NCBI RefSeq assembly: GCF_021227995.1
Contig: NZ_CP089301.1
Span: 682,001 to 746,000, forward strand
Source of the DNA: Novosphingobium kaempferiae
GTDB lineage: Bacteria; Pseudomonadota; Alphaproteobacteria; Sphingomonadales; Sphingomonadaceae
Direction of reading: 5' to 3'
Length of the DNA stretch: 64,000 nt
Each line of letters starts with the position of its first letter. The first letter of the stretch is position 1. The position numbers and the translations under genes were made by a program. A model generated the notes under the pieces. That model did no database searches, had not been told where the DNA came from, and was given only the letters and a program-made list of their open reading frames with translations. Shown piece after piece: positions 8,544 through 18,481 of the stretch.

Positions 8544-10832
8544 TCAGAAGCTATGGCGTACGTTGATGCCGATCGTGCGCGGCGTGGCGCTGTTCACCAG
8601 CGTGCGGCCGACCGCGATTGCGCTTGAACTGGCGCGGGTGATGGCGGTGGCGTTGAACAGATTGGTGGCGAACAGGTAAGCGCCCCAAGCCTTGCCCGGC
8701 CCTTCGATGCCGACGCGGGCATTGACCAGCGCGTAACCGTCCACTTCACGCGCATAGACGTAGGTGTGGCGGAAGTCGGACCAGGAACCCCCGACGTAGC
8801 TTCCATCGACGCGGGCCATCGCCCCCAGCTTCTCGGTAAGCGCCCAGCTGTACTGGAACGATCCGCCGCTCATCCACTTTGGCACGTATGGGATGCGATC
8901 GCCATCGAGGCCCGAAGTCGCGGTCACGCCCGTGTTCTGGTCTTCGGTAAGCCTTGCATCGATGTACGTCAGGTTGCCCTGAATGGCGAGACCATCGATC
9001 GGGAAGAGGCCCAGTTCCGCCTCGACACCTTCAACGCGCGCCTTACCGGCATTACCGAGGTATGAGAATGCACCGTTGGGCGTACGCAGCGTGATCTGCA
9101 TATCGCTCCAGTCGATGCGATAGAGGTCGACGTTGAAAGTGCCCATGCGATTGAGGAAGCTGGTCTTGAGGCCCACTTCATAGTTCCACAGGCTGTCCGA
9201 GTTGTAGGCAGTCAGCGCGGCGTCGAGACCGAGCACCTGATTCGCACCGCCCGGACGGAAGCCCTGCGCCGCTTCCGCATAGAGCATGATGTCGGGCGTG
9301 ATCTTGTACGATCCGTTGAAGCGGAACACCCAGCCATTTTCCGAAGATGCCACCCGCGTAGGCGGTGTCACCCTTGCGCCGACGAGGATGGATGGGATGG
9401 TCGTTTCGCCGACGATGTCCTTTTCATAGTGAAAATACCGTGCCCCGGCTGTCAGGTTGAAGCCCTCGAACACGTCGAGCGAAATTTCACCAAACCCGGC
9501 AAGCTGGGTCAGGGTGTCGTCGATGGTGCGGATAGTGGCAATTTCCAGAGGGCGGACGACCTGGCCGGTTGTCGGATCTGCATTCACCTGCGGGTTCTGT
9601 ACGTAGATGTTGCGATCGGAATAGTAACCGCCAACCGTCCAGTTCAGCGGGCCGTCGCCGTTCGAACTCAGGCGCAGTTCGGCAGTCCAGGCGTCCATCT
9701 CCTGCTGCGGATAAAGCGCGGAGGTCGATTGTGAATCCACCAGATCGTAAAAGTTGGTAAGCTGCGTGTTGCTGCACGGAGACCCGCCGCCCACGAGCGC
9801 CTGACAGCGCGCTTGTGTCCGTTGCCCCCTGATATAGCGCGACACATCGCTGACCGATGAAAGTTCGCGATGCATGTAGGAGCCCGCAGCGGTCAGAGTG
9901 GCGAAATCGAATTCGTAGTTCGAAGTAATGCTGTAAAGTTCGACATCGTCGCGCACCGGCTGGCGGGTATATGCATCGGACTTGTACTTGCCCGCCTGCT
10001 CCACCCAGCCAGCAGTATCGGTCCGGGTGCGGTTGATGAAGGCGGCAACGTCGAAGGTCCAACGTTCGGAAGGCATCATGCGTAGCATGATGCGGCCGCC
10101 GTAGCTCTTGAGAACGTTGATGTTGTCGATATCCAGCGCGGTATTGTCGATGAAACCATCCTGGCGGCGATAGAAGCCGACCGCGCGCACGCCGACCTTG
10201 CCCGTCGCCAGCGGCACGTTGACCATCGCGCTGCCTTCGTAGTTCCAGCCGCCGTGATCGGTATTGGAAAGGCCCGCATCAAGCGTGCCTTCGACCTTGT
10301 CGAGCACTGGCTTGTTGTAGATGATGCGCAAGGTGCCACCCATTGAACCCGCGCCGTAAAGCGTGCCCTGCGGACCGCGGAGCACTTCCACGCGTTCCAC
10401 ATCGAACAGACGCAGTTCCGGCGTGGAACCACCCGCGTCATTGCTGGCGCCGATCATGCCTGTGACCGGGGTTTCATCATAGTAGGTGCCGATCATCGGC
10501 TCGCCTGCGCCCTGGATGCCGCGGATCACGACACGACGCTGCGAAGGGCCGCCGTCGACCAGATTGAGGCCTGGCGTGGTTGCCGAAAGGTCGCCGATGC
10601 TCTGCACGCCGGACTTCGAAAGCGTGTCCCCGGTGATCGCCGAAATCGAGATCGGGGTTTCCTGCAGTGTCGTGCTGCGCTTCAGCGCGGTGACGACGAT
10701 CTCGTTGCCTGCCGGCTGTTCCGCGATTTCCTGAGCGGTGGCTGAAAAAGGAACCAATCCGGCCGCCCCGAACAGCAGCGCGGTCGCAAGAGCTCGGCGC
10801 CCGCACGCAGGACGCAACTTCGATTTCGACAT
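8544..10832 (-). CDS. TonB-dependent outer-membrane receptor
   Basis: A 762-residue receptor. Its signal peptide ends near VPFSATAQE, followed by a TonB-box-like EIVVTALKRSTTLQETPISI. The plug domain carries the LRGPQGTLYGAGSMGGTLRIIYNKP motif. The barrel ends in the C-terminal aromatic INVRHSF, as expected for outer-membrane insertion. This subclass (ETPISISAITGD start) is abundant in sphingomonads and usually imports plant-derived or aromatic substrates, but the ligand is not predictable. It is probably co-transcribed with the downstream exported amidohydrolase. It is divergent from the M14 peptidase gene, with 537 bp between them. Confidence 0.92.
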   Translation of the reverse strand: MSKSKLRPACGRRALATALLFGAAGLVPFSATAQEIAEQPAGNEIVVTALKRSTTLQETPISISAITGDTLSKSGVQSIGDLSATTPGLNLVDGGPSQRRVVIRGIQGAGEPMIGTYYDETPVTGMIGASNDAGGSTPELRLFDVERVEVLRGPQGTLYGAGSMGGTLRIIYNKPVLDKVEGTLDAGLSNTDHGGWNYEGSAMVNVPLATGKVGVRAVGFYRRQDGFIDNTALDIDNINVLKSYGGRIMLRMMPSERWTFDVAAFINRTRTDTAGWVEQAGKYKSDAYTRQPVRDDVELYSITSNYEFDFATLTAAGSYMHRELSSVSDVSRYIRGQRTQARCQALVGGGSPCSNTQLTNFYDLVDSQSTSALYPQQEMDAWTAELRLSSNGDGPLNWTVGGYYSDRNIYVQNPQVNADPTTGQVVRPLEIATIRTIDDTLTQLAGFGEISLDVFEGFNLTAGARYFHYEKDIVGETTIPSILVGARVTPPTRVASSENGWVFRFNGSYKITPDIMLYAEAAQGFRPGGANQVLGLDAALTAYNSDSLWNYEVGLKTSFLNRMGTFNVDLYRIDWSDMQITLRTPNGAFSYLGNAGKARVEGVEAELGLFPIDGLAIQGNLTYIDARLTEDQNTGVTATSGLDGDRIPYVPKWMSGGSFQYSWALTEKLGAMARVDGSYVGGSWSDFRHTYVYAREVDGYALVNARVGIEGPGKAWGAYLFATNLFNATAITRASSSAIAVGRTLVNSATPRTIGINVRHSF

Positions 10833-11369
10833 CTTTAACCCCTCATGTTGCCACGCCCACCATGTCTCGCGGGCGCAATATTCCCACCATCGCCCCTATC
10901 TGCGATGGCCACCTGACGAAGCTTCCAATGACCCCGTGTTGCTGGACCGGACGGTCGCTCCCCATGATGCCGCCTCATTTCCGGTGGCTTGGCCCAATGC
11001 TGTTCCCAGCTCTTTAGGCCGGACCAGCGTGGGATATGAGCAAAGGGAGGTCAACAAAATATTTCGGAACTTCCCCATAAATTCGCATCCAAATCACTTT
11101 TTTCAAACGATAGGTGGAATTTTCTTGCGTCATTAATCCATTTTATGCCGATCATTGGCAAAACAATGCCCTGAGGACCGATTTTTGCCGCAGGATTGCG
11201 CGAAGGATTAGCCAAGCCTGTGGCAAAAAACAGAAATATTGTTGCATCCAGACCGCCAAAAGGAAAAGATGCCTGCGGGCAACCATACCGACCATACCTG
11301 AGGGAACACCCTGGCGACGCCTTATTCGGAGCGGGTTCCAGCCGGTGCAATTTCGAAACAGGAGGACTG
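10833..11369. other. Divergent intergenic region between TonB receptor and M14 peptidase
   Basis: This 537-bp stretch has no supported gene; the small frames in it have no recognisable content. It is more AT-rich than its surroundings between about 11050 and 11160 and must hold the promoters of both divergent genes. No clear operator or palindrome was recognised. Confidence 0.5.
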
Positions 11370-14129
11370 ATGATCACTAAGAGCTTTGCCGCGGCCGCAA
11401 CCGCCGTCCTGTTGTGCAGCGCAGCATCCGCACAGCAAATGGACGGCGATTTCGCCAGTTCCGTCAAGAACTGGACCACCAAGCCCGAGTTCATGAGCCC
11501 GCTGGTCGATCATCTTCCCGCCTCGTCCACCATCCCGTCGCCCAAGCAGGTACTGGGCCAGCACATCGGCGCGCCGAACACGCTGCACTACTACGAACAG
11601 ATCATCAGCTATTATCGCGCGCTCGCCGCAGCAGCCCCTGACCGGGTGAAGATTATCGAAATCGGTAAATCCGAAGAAGGCCGCGAAAACGTGGTCGTCA
11701 TGATCTCCTCGCCGGCCAACATCGCGAAGCTCGATACCTACCGCCAGAACCTTGGCCGTCTTGCCGATCCGCGCCAGATCAACGCCGCCGAAGCGGCCGA
11801 CATCATCGCCGCGACGAAGCCGATCTATCACATCTCGGGCGGCCTGCACTCGGCCGAAACCGGGCCGCCGGAAATGCTGATGGAGCTGGCCTATCGCCTG
11901 CTGACGGAAGACAGCCCGCTGATGAAATCCATCAGCGAAAACCTCGTCGTGTCACTTACGCCGGTGCTTGAAGCCGACGGGCGCGACCGTTACGTCGACT
12001 GGTACTATCGCAACCTTATCGACGAACGCGATGACATGAACAAACCCGGCGGGCCTCCGTACTGGGGAAAGTACATTTATCACGACAACAACCGTGATAT
12101 CAATTTCTCGGACGTCAGTGCCCGCGAACTGATGAAGTTCTACCTCGACTGGCATCCGCCGATCATGCACGAACTGCATGAATCCGTACCTTTCATGTAC
12201 ACCTATTCAGGGCAGGCGCCGCAGAACCCCGATCTGGACCCCATTCTCTTCGGCGAACTGCCCTGGTTCTCGAACTTCGAGATGGCGCAGATGACCAAGT
12301 ACGGCATGCCGGGCGTGTGGACGCACGGTTTCGTCGATGCCTGGACGCCGGGGTACCTTGCCTTCATGTCGTCGAACCACAACGGCATGCTGCGCATGTA
12401 CGAAACCTTCGGCAACGCCGGGGCGACGACAATGCTGCGCCATGTCGCGCCGGAAGTGCAATCTTCCGTGCGCGGCGGCGACTACACCAAGCGTGACTGG
12501 TACCGTCCCCTGCCTCCCTACAAGGAGGTCATGTGGTCGATGCGCAACAATACCAACTACATGGAAACCGGGGTGCTGACCGCGCTTGATCTGGCATCGC
12601 GCTTTCCCAACGTAATTCTTGAAAACTTCTACAAGAAGAGCGCTAACGCGGTTGAGGCAGGCACCAAGGACGCTCCCTATGCCTACATCATCCCGGCGGG
12701 ACAGGCGGATGAAGCGCGCCTTAAGTTCGTCACCGACGTGCTGCAGATGCAGGGTATCGAGATCGGCCGGGCAGGCCAGGCGATCAGGCTGAAGGACGCC
12801 TCGTACCCCGCCGGTTCGCTAGTGGTGAAGCTGAACCAGCCATATGGGCGCCTTGCCAAGATGCTGTTGCGCCTGCAGGATAATTACCCTGACGAAAAGC
12901 TCATGACTTACGACGACGCTGCATGGACGATGGGTCTGATGACCCACACCAAGATCGTCGAAATCACCGACAAGGCCGTGCTCGACGTACCGGTGACGCC
13001 TTATGCGAAGGCGGTGCTGGCCGGATCGATCAGCGCTCCGGGCGCAGCGACCTATGCGGTGCTCGACGAAGGCTCCGTCAACATGGCGACACTGCGTTAT
13101 CGCCTGAAAGACGTGAGCGTGCGCATTGTCGATGCACCCATGAAGGCCGGTAGCCAGACGATCCCGGCGGGGTCGTTCCTGGTGCCGGGCAGCGCTTACG
13201 CCACGCTCAAGCCGCAGGTCGAGGAACTTGGCCTCAAGGCGGTGAGCCTTGGCAGATCCGGATCGGTCACCGCCCATGACGGCACGCTGCCACGCACCGC
13301 AGTGTTCAGCACATGGGGTGCCACCGAAAAGGTGGGCTGGCTGCGATACGCCTTCGACCAGCAGGACATCGACTACGACCTGATCTACAAGGAGCGTGTG
13401 CGTCAGGGGAACCTGCGCGCCGATTTCGACGTGATCATCCTTCCCAATCAGGGCAAGTCCGCGCGCGACATCGTCTTCGACCTGCCGATGAAGGGCAAGC
13501 CGCTGCCTTATACCAAAACAGAAAAGTACCGTTTTTCAGGCGACTTCGGTTCTACCGAAGATATCCGCGGCGGTATGGGTCTGGAAGGTCTGATGGCGCT
13601 TCGCAAGTTCGTCGAAGAAGGCGGCACGCTGATCACCACGGGCAACGCCAGCGCGGTACCAGTGCAGTTCGGCCTTGTCGATGATATCACCACCAGCGCC
13701 CCGCCGAAGGACTTCTATGCGCCCGGCCCGATCGTATCGGCGAAGGTGCTCAAGCCCGAAAGCCCGATATTCTACGGCTATCAGGGCGACATGACCGACG
13801 CAAAAATGCCGGTGCGCTGGGCCGATAACACCCTGTACGCCCTTCCAGATCGCCTGAAAGGGCAGGTGCTGATGCAGTTCCCCGGCGGCAAGGCAGGGGT
13901 GATGAGCGGCTTCATGCGCGAAGCCGAAGCGGTAAAGGACCGGGCGGCGATCATCAACGTGCCGCAGGGCAACGGCCGCATCCTGATGTTCGCCACGAAC
14001 CCGATCTGGCGCTGGCAGAACTTCGGCGAATTCCGCATGCTTTACAACGCCATGCTCAACTGGAAGCAGCTGGGCGTAACCGATGCCCCGCCCTCTGCCC
14101 CGCCGCCGGTGCCCGAAGGCCAGCGCTGA
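11370..14129 (+). CDS. Exported M14-family zinc metallopeptidase
   Basis: A 919-residue enzyme with a signal peptide (MITKSFAAAATAVLLCSAAS, cleavage near ASAQ-Q). The M14 fold begins ~60 with YYEQIISYYRALAAAAPDRVKIIEIG. The zinc-binding HxxE lies in GGLHSAETGPPE and a later ligand is probably in HPPIMHELHES. The long C-terminal half carries a glutamine-amidotransferase-like region (DFDVIILPNQGKSA), as in large bacterial M14 proteins. ATG 11370 was chosen because AGGAGGAC sits just upstream and the signal peptide starts there. It would trim peptides in the periplasm. A strong terminator follows. Confidence 0.88.
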   Translation: MITKSFAAAATAVLLCSAASAQQMDGDFASSVKNWTTKPEFMSPLVDHLPASSTIPSPKQVLGQHIGAPNTLHYYEQIISYYRALAAAAPDRVKIIEIGKSEEGRENVVVMISSPANIAKLDTYRQNLGRLADPRQINAAEAADIIAATKPIYHISGGLHSAETGPPEMLMELAYRLLTEDSPLMKSISENLVVSLTPVLEADGRDRYVDWYYRNLIDERDDMNKPGGPPYWGKYIYHDNNRDINFSDVSARELMKFYLDWHPPIMHELHESVPFMYTYSGQAPQNPDLDPILFGELPWFSNFEMAQMTKYGMPGVWTHGFVDAWTPGYLAFMSSNHNGMLRMYETFGNAGATTMLRHVAPEVQSSVRGGDYTKRDWYRPLPPYKEVMWSMRNNTNYMETGVLTALDLASRFPNVILENFYKKSANAVEAGTKDAPYAYIIPAGQADEARLKFVTDVLQMQGIEIGRAGQAIRLKDASYPAGSLVVKLNQPYGRLAKMLLRLQDNYPDEKLMTYDDAAWTMGLMTHTKIVEITDKAVLDVPVTPYAKAVLAGSISAPGAATYAVLDEGSVNMATLRYRLKDVSVRIVDAPMKAGSQTIPAGSFLVPGSAYATLKPQVEELGLKAVSLGRSGSVTAHDGTLPRTAVFSTWGATEKVGWLRYAFDQQDIDYDLIYKERVRQGNLRADFDVIILPNQGKSARDIVFDLPMKGKPLPYTKTEKYRFSGDFGSTEDIRGGMGLEGLMALRKFVEEGGTLITTGNASAVPVQFGLVDDITTSAPPKDFYAPGPIVSAKVLKPESPIFYGYQGDMTDAKMPVRWADNTLYALPDRLKGQVLMQFPGGKAGVMSGFMREAEAVKDRAAIINVPQGNGRILMFATNPIWRWQNFGEFRMLYNAMLNWKQLGVTDAPPSAPPPVPEGQR

Positions 14130-14148
14130 GGAAGACCCGGACAAATGA

Positions 14149-14187
14149 AAAAGGCCGGGAGTGCCCCCCCACTCTCGGCCTTTTCTT
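14149..14187. terminator. Bidirectional intrinsic terminator
   Basis: A 15-bp stem with one G-U pair (arms 14149-14163 and 14170-14184) and a loop of C residues is followed by TTTTCTTT on the plus strand. On the minus strand the A-run gives TTTTTCAT. It separates the convergent M14 peptidase and aminotransferase genes. Confidence 0.85.
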
Positions 14188-14204
14188 TGCGCCTTAGCCC
14201 GGAA

Positions 14205-15395
14205 CTATGAAGCGACCCGCAGCGCAACGTCTGCCAGCGCTTCAGTGAATGCGCCGACGCGCTCCAGCGGCAGGGCGGCAAGATTGACCCGCCCGTCGGG
14301 CGCCACGAAGATGGCAAAGCGCGAACGCAGACGCTCCACCTGCGCACCATCAAGGGGCAACAGACAGAACATGCCTCCCTGCCCTGCCACAGCGCCAAGG
14401 CCGAGGGCGTCGACACCGGGACTAGCCGCAAGTGCCCGGCGTGTCGCGCGCAGGCGGTTGCGCATGGCGTCCAGTTCTTCACGCCACATCGCGGCGAGAC
14501 CGGCATCGTCAAGGATGGTGCGTACCACGGCTGCACCGTGATCGGGTGGCATGGAGTATGAAGACCGGGCGGAGGCGCGCGCGTTGGCCATCGCCAGATT
14601 CAACCCCGCCACATCGTTTCCATAGCATAGCAGCGCACCGACCCTGTCGCGATAAAGCCCGAAGGTCTTGTTGCACGACACCGCGATGACAGCTTCCGGC
14701 ACGAGCCCGAGCAGATCGCGCATGCCGCGTGCGTCTTCTTCGACACCCACGCCGAAGCCTTGGTAGGCAAGGTCGATCAGCGGGATCAGCCCCTTGTCGG
14801 CCAGCGCGCGACCAATCTCCCTCCACATGGCAAGGTCGGGATCGATGCCGGTCGGATTGTGACCGCATCCTTGCAGCAGGAAGGCGTCACCGGGACTGGC
14901 CTGCTGCGCCGCCGCAAGAAATGCGTCCAGAGCGAAGCTACCCCCCTGTTCGTCGACATGGGAATAGGTGCGGATCGGCAGGCCCGCTGCCGCGAACAAC
15001 GGCAGGTGGTTGCTCCAGGTCGGCGTCGCCAGCCAAACGGTGCGCGGCATACCGTCAGCGCCAAGCAGCCCCGCCGCGACGCTGAGCGCCCCGGTTCCGC
15101 CCACCGTCTGTATTCCGCGCGCATGACCCGAAAGGCCGCGCCCAAGCACGAGCTCGCCAAGACATTCGGCAAAACGGCGATCCCCGTCGGGACCGAGATA
15201 GGACTTAGAAGCCTGATCGCGCACAAGCCGCTCCTCGGCCAGCTTGACGGCGCGCATGACCGGCGTGCGGCCGTGATCGTCGCGATAGACCCCGACCGAG
15301 AGATCCAGCTTGCCCGGCCGCTGGTCCTTGGCGAAGGCTTCGATAAGCGACAACAAGGGGTCGGGCTTCTGCGCATTCAAACAATTGAAAAACAT
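14205..15395 (-). CDS. Aromatic/aspartate aminotransferase (class I, PLP)
   Basis: A 396-residue aminotransferase of the AspC/TyrB group. It starts MFFNCLNAQKPDPLLSLIEAF, like the enterobacterial enzymes. It carries GCGHNPTGID, LIDLAYQGFG (PLP Asp/Tyr) and the PLP-binding Lys in VSCNKTFGLYRDRVG. It transfers amino groups between aromatic or dicarboxylic amino acids and 2-oxo acids. AspC against TyrB specificity cannot be settled by eye. It is divergent from an Lrp/AsnC regulator 161 bp away, which is its likely regulator. Nearness to the iac genes allows, but does not show, a role in indole-amino-acid metabolism. Confidence 0.9.
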   Translation of the reverse strand: MFFNCLNAQKPDPLLSLIEAFAKDQRPGKLDLSVGVYRDDHGRTPVMRAVKLAEERLVRDQASKSYLGPDGDRRFAECLGELVLGRGLSGHARGIQTVGGTGALSVAAGLLGADGMPRTVWLATPTWSNHLPLFAAAGLPIRTYSHVDEQGGSFALDAFLAAAQQASPGDAFLLQGCGHNPTGIDPDLAMWREIGRALADKGLIPLIDLAYQGFGVGVEEDARGMRDLLGLVPEAVIAVSCNKTFGLYRDRVGALLCYGNDVAGLNLAMANARASARSSYSMPPDHGAAVVRTILDDAGLAAMWREELDAMRNRLRATRRALAASPGVDALGLGAVAGQGGMFCLLPLDGAQVERLRSRFAIFVAPDGRVNLAALPLERVGAFTEALADVALRVAS

Positions 15396-15556
15396 TGCGT
15401 TCCCTGATCGACAAAATCTTGGGGCCTTGTACGCTCATGGGCTTGCGTAGGGTTTGCTTTTTCCGCGTCGCAAGCCGATAACTCACACGGATCGCTCATA
15501 ATCACGGAAATATGCGCACACAGTCCGCATCTTCTTTTCGAAACAGGAGCTCGATT

Positions 15557-16033
15557 GTGCCCAAGGACCGCCTCGATCACTTCGACCGCAAGATTCTGGA
15601 ACTGGTCCAACGCAACGGCGACCTTGGCCCCAGCGAACTGAGCACTCTCATCCACCTGTCACCCTCTCAATCGTCGCGAAGGCTGCAGCGGCTGCGGGAA
15701 GAAGGATATATCGAACGCACGGCAGCCATCCTCAATCCTGAAAAGCTGAACCTTGGAATCTCAGCCTATGTTTCGGTGCGGCTAAGATCGCAGGCCGCGG
15801 AATTGGTGCAGTCCTTTCGCAAGCGGGTGGATACGCTGCCTGAAATCGTATCGTGCGACTACACCACCGGAGAGATCGATTTCATGCTCCGCGTCCACAC
15901 CAAGGATCTGCAATCCTACAGCGAGTTCATCAATACCAAGCTTTTCGCCGGCAACGAGGTCGACACCGTGCGCACTTTCATCATCATGCAGCAGCTCAAG
16001 AGCACGACAGCACTAAGCCTGGAATATTGCTGA
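15557..16033 (+). CDS. Lrp/AsnC-family transcriptional regulator
   Basis: A 158-residue regulator. The N-terminal winged helix is LDHFDRKILELVQRNGDLGPSELSTLIHLSPSQSSRRLQRL. The C-terminal RAM ligand-binding domain includes VSVRLRSQ and TGEIDFMLRVHTKDLQSYSEFIN. GTG 15557 was chosen because AGGAG sits 7 bp upstream and the product then has normal family length; ATG 15512 would add 15 residues. Lrp-type proteins sense amino acids and often control a divergent gene, here the aminotransferase. Confidence 0.88.
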   Translation: MPKDRLDHFDRKILELVQRNGDLGPSELSTLIHLSPSQSSRRLQRLREEGYIERTAAILNPEKLNLGISAYVSVRLRSQAAELVQSFRKRVDTLPEIVSCDYTTGEIDFMLRVHTKDLQSYSEFINTKLFAGNEVDTVRTFIIMQQLKSTTALSLEYC

Positions 16034-16248
16034 ACGAGCCGGGCCGGCAGGCGTGAGGGGCGCTTGCATCGACAAGTGGCAATCATGCACGCTCGTTGCA
16101 AAATCCAGGAAGAACGGCGTGATAACGCACACCCGACGCACGGTTTTTTGCGTAGTTCTCGCCTAAAGCCCATTCGCAACCGGGAAAGCACCGTGTCCGA
16201 CATTGTACTACCACACCTGCTGCAACAGATAGGCGTTGCGAGGCACCG

Positions 16249-17226
16249 ATGAACACGGCGCATCGCATTTGCGTGATGGGCGCGGGGGCCATCGGCACGA
16301 TGGTGGCGGCCAGACTGGCGCTGGCCGGCAAGGAAGTGACAGTGGTAGCGCGCGGCGCGCGTCTCCTGGACATCGCCGCCAACGGCCTGCGCATGCGCGG
16401 CGCCGATGGGACCAACCACACCGTCAGGGTCCACGCGCGCACGGCCGGCGATGTGGAACCGCAGGATATCGTCTTCATCGCGCTCAAGAGCGGCGATCTT
16501 CCCGCGGGCTTTTCCGACCTGCTGAGGTTCGTCGGGTCCCGCACCCTGCTGGTGCCGCTGATCAACGGCATCCCCTGGTGGTATCGGCAGCCGCACGCGG
16601 CCGCGCCCATTACGGCGGTCGACCCGGAAGGCGCTTTGGCTGCGGCATTCGACCCGTACCGCATCGTGGGATCAGTCGTGTTCCTTACAAGTGCCCTTGC
16701 TGCGGATGGCGCGATCGACGTGCGCGGCGCGGAACGCCTTATCCTTGGCCCCGCAGTAAGCGGGGAAATCGCGGGCACCCGGACCGTTGCCGCGCTGTTC
16801 GAGGACACCCCGATAGAGGTTCGCACGGTGTCCGACCTGCGCCCGGAACTTTGGGCCAAAGTGGCGCTCAACCTTGCAACCAATCCGCTGTCCGTGGTTG
16901 CCGATGCCACGCTGGAACAGCAGTTCCATTCGCCCTCGCTGCGGCCGGTGGTCATCTCGGCCCTCGAAGAGGCCATCCGGGTAGCGCGCGCGCACGGGAT
17001 CGAGCCCAGCCTCACTCTGGAACAGATGCTTGAGATCGGCGGGCGGGCCGGGCCGTTCTACACGTCGATGGCGCAGGACTATCGGCGCGGCACACCGCTG
17101 GAACTGGGCGCGATCTGCCAGTCGGTCTTCGATCTGGCCGAAGAGGCAGGCGTTGCCATGCCCGTGGCGCGCCTGGTCCATGACCTGTGCCGCTTCCGGT
17201 CCGGGCAAGGACGCAGCGAAGGCTAG
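16249..17226 (+). CDS. Ketopantoate-reductase-family (PanE/ApbA) oxidoreductase
   Basis: A 325-residue NAD(P)H-dependent reductase. The Rossmann start is ICVMGAGAIGTMVAARLALAG. IALKSGDL is the cofactor region. The C-terminal domain carries the conserved Lys in LWAKVALNLATNPLSVVAD and the tail SMAQDYRRGTPLELGAICQSV. Biosynthetic PanE reduces ketopantoate, but this copy sits at the end of a catabolic region and has a paralogue at 33387-34292, so another 2-oxo acid may be the substrate (inference). It ends 1 bp before the convergent iacG-like gene. Confidence 0.85.
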   Translation: MNTAHRICVMGAGAIGTMVAARLALAGKEVTVVARGARLLDIAANGLRMRGADGTNHTVRVHARTAGDVEPQDIVFIALKSGDLPAGFSDLLRFVGSRTLLVPLINGIPWWYRQPHAAAPITAVDPEGALAAAFDPYRIVGSVVFLTSALAADGAIDVRGAERLILGPAVSGEIAGTRTVAALFEDTPIEVRTVSDLRPELWAKVALNLATNPLSVVADATLEQQFHSPSLRPVVISALEEAIRVARAHGIEPSLTLEQMLEIGGRAGPFYTSMAQDYRRGTPLELGAICQSVFDLAEEAGVAMPVARLVHDLCRFRSGQGRSEG

Positions 17227-17227
17227 C

Positions 17228-17722
17228 CTAGCCTGTCACCGTCTGCGGCAAACGGTGATAGGCGCGGCCGAAATAGACCAGCCCATCGCCGTCCTCGCGC
17301 ATGCGCAGTTCCTCTACCGCGCAGACGAACATGCTGTGCGTCCCGATTTCGTGGATCGAGGTAACCCGGCATCCAAATGTGCACAGCGCACCGGACAAGG
17401 CTGCGGCACCGTTGGCCATGGCCGACCACGATCCTTGCGCAAAACGTTCATCCGCACTTGCCGCATGTCCCGCGAACAGTGCCGAGAGGGGCTCTTGCCC
17501 TGCGCTGAGCACATTGACGCACAGAACGCCGTTGGCCTCGACAAGAGCGTGCATGCGCGCGCTCTTGTTGATGCACACCATCAACGAGGCGGGCGTATCG
17601 CTGATGCTGCACACGGCCGAAGCGGTCATTCCATGCTGGCCGCCCCGCCCGTCCGTAGTGATGATGTTCACCGCAGCGCCAAGCCGGGCCATGGCCGCGC
17701 GGAAGTCCGGACTTTCGATCAT
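17228..17722 (-). CDS. iacG: Flavin reductase (IacG-like)
   Basis: A 164-residue protein of the HpaC/FMN-reductase split-barrel family, with FRAAMARLGAAVNIITTDGRGGQHGMTASAVCSISDTPASLMVCIN and the C-terminal LVYFGRAYHRL. It supplies reduced flavin to a partner monooxygenase. In characterised iac clusters IacG serves IacA, and an iacA-like gene lies upstream in this same operon. It is the last gene of the minus-strand operon, 12 bp after iacE. The symbol rests on operon context as well as family. Confidence 0.82.
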   Translation of the reverse strand: MIESPDFRAAMARLGAAVNIITTDGRGGQHGMTASAVCSISDTPASLMVCINKSARMHALVEANGVLCVNVLSAGQEPLSALFAGHAASADERFAQGSWSAMANGAAALSGALCTFGCRVTSIHEIGTHSMFVCAVEELRMREDGDGLVYFGRAYHRLPQTVTG

Positions 17723-17734
17723 CGCGCAGCGGCC

Positions 17735-18481
17735 TCAGCGCATGAACAGCCCGCCGTTGACGTCCCAGGTGGCGCCATTGGCGAAGAACGCGTTTTCACC
17801 GGCAAGATGCACGGCAGTGTCGGCCACATAATCGAGGGAGCCCAGCCGCTGCACGGGAATGCCCGCGACGATGCCCGCCAGCTTGTCCTGCGGCACCAGC
17901 GCGCGCACGGCAGGGCTGTCGAGCGGCCCCGGCGCGATCGCGTTGACCGTAACCCCGAACGGGCCGAGATCGCGCGCGAAGACTTTGGTCAACGTGATGA
18001 TCCCGCCCTTGGACGCGGCATAGTGCGCCCCGGTCGCAGTGCCGCCGTTCTGCCCCGCCAGCGAGGCCATGTTGACGATCCGCCCCACTCCACGCTCCTT
18101 GAAGTAGCGGCCGAAGACCTGGCAACCTACGAACGTGCCGCGCAAGTTCACCTGCACCACGCGGTCGAATTCGTCCGGGTCGATCTCAAGTACCGGGCGC
18201 GCCACGGTGACCACGGCGTTGTTCACCAGCGCGTCGACTGAACCCCATAGCGCGACGAGCCGGTCCCGCGCGGCCTCGAAGGCGGCCTGATCGCGCACGT
18301 CGAGCGCGAAGCCGACCGCCGTTTCCGTGGTCGGGTCGAGGGCTTCGGCACAGGCGATCGCCGCCGCTTCGTCGATATCGGATACGCCCACGCGGTAGCC
18401 CGCGCGGTGGAAGGCGGCGGATAGCGCCGCCCCCAGCCCTTGCGCGCCGCCAGTGATCAGAACGGTTCGGGTGCTGCTCAT
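17735..18481 (-). CDS. iacE: Short-chain dehydrogenase/reductase (IacE-like)
   Basis: A 248-residue classical SDR. The cofactor motif is VLITGGAQGLGAALSAAFHRAG, the strand motif is LVNNAV, and the catalytic YxxxK lies in GAHYAASKGGIITLTK. In the iac pathway IacE acts on an oxidised indole-acetate intermediate. Start ATG 18481 overlaps the end of the upstream beta-subunit gene by 4 bp, so translation is probably coupled. Family call is firm; the precise reaction is inferred from context. Confidence 0.85.
   Translation of the reverse strand: MSSTRTVLITGGAQGLGAALSAAFHRAGYRVGVSDIDEAAAIACAEALDPTTETAVGFALDVRDQAAFEAARDRLVALWGSVDALVNNAVVTVARPVLEIDPDEFDRVVQVNLRGTFVGCQVFGRYFKERGVGRIVNMASLAGQNGGTATGAHYAASKGGIITLTKVFARDLGPFGVTVNAIAPGPLDSPAVRALVPQDKLAGIVAGIPVQRLGSLDYVADTAVHLAGENAFFANGATWDVNGGLFMR

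Noticed and set aside
17030..18241. 403-codon plus-strand open frame
   Set aside because: Antisense to iacG/iacE-like genes and overlaps the PanE-like gene in another frame; no recognisable content.
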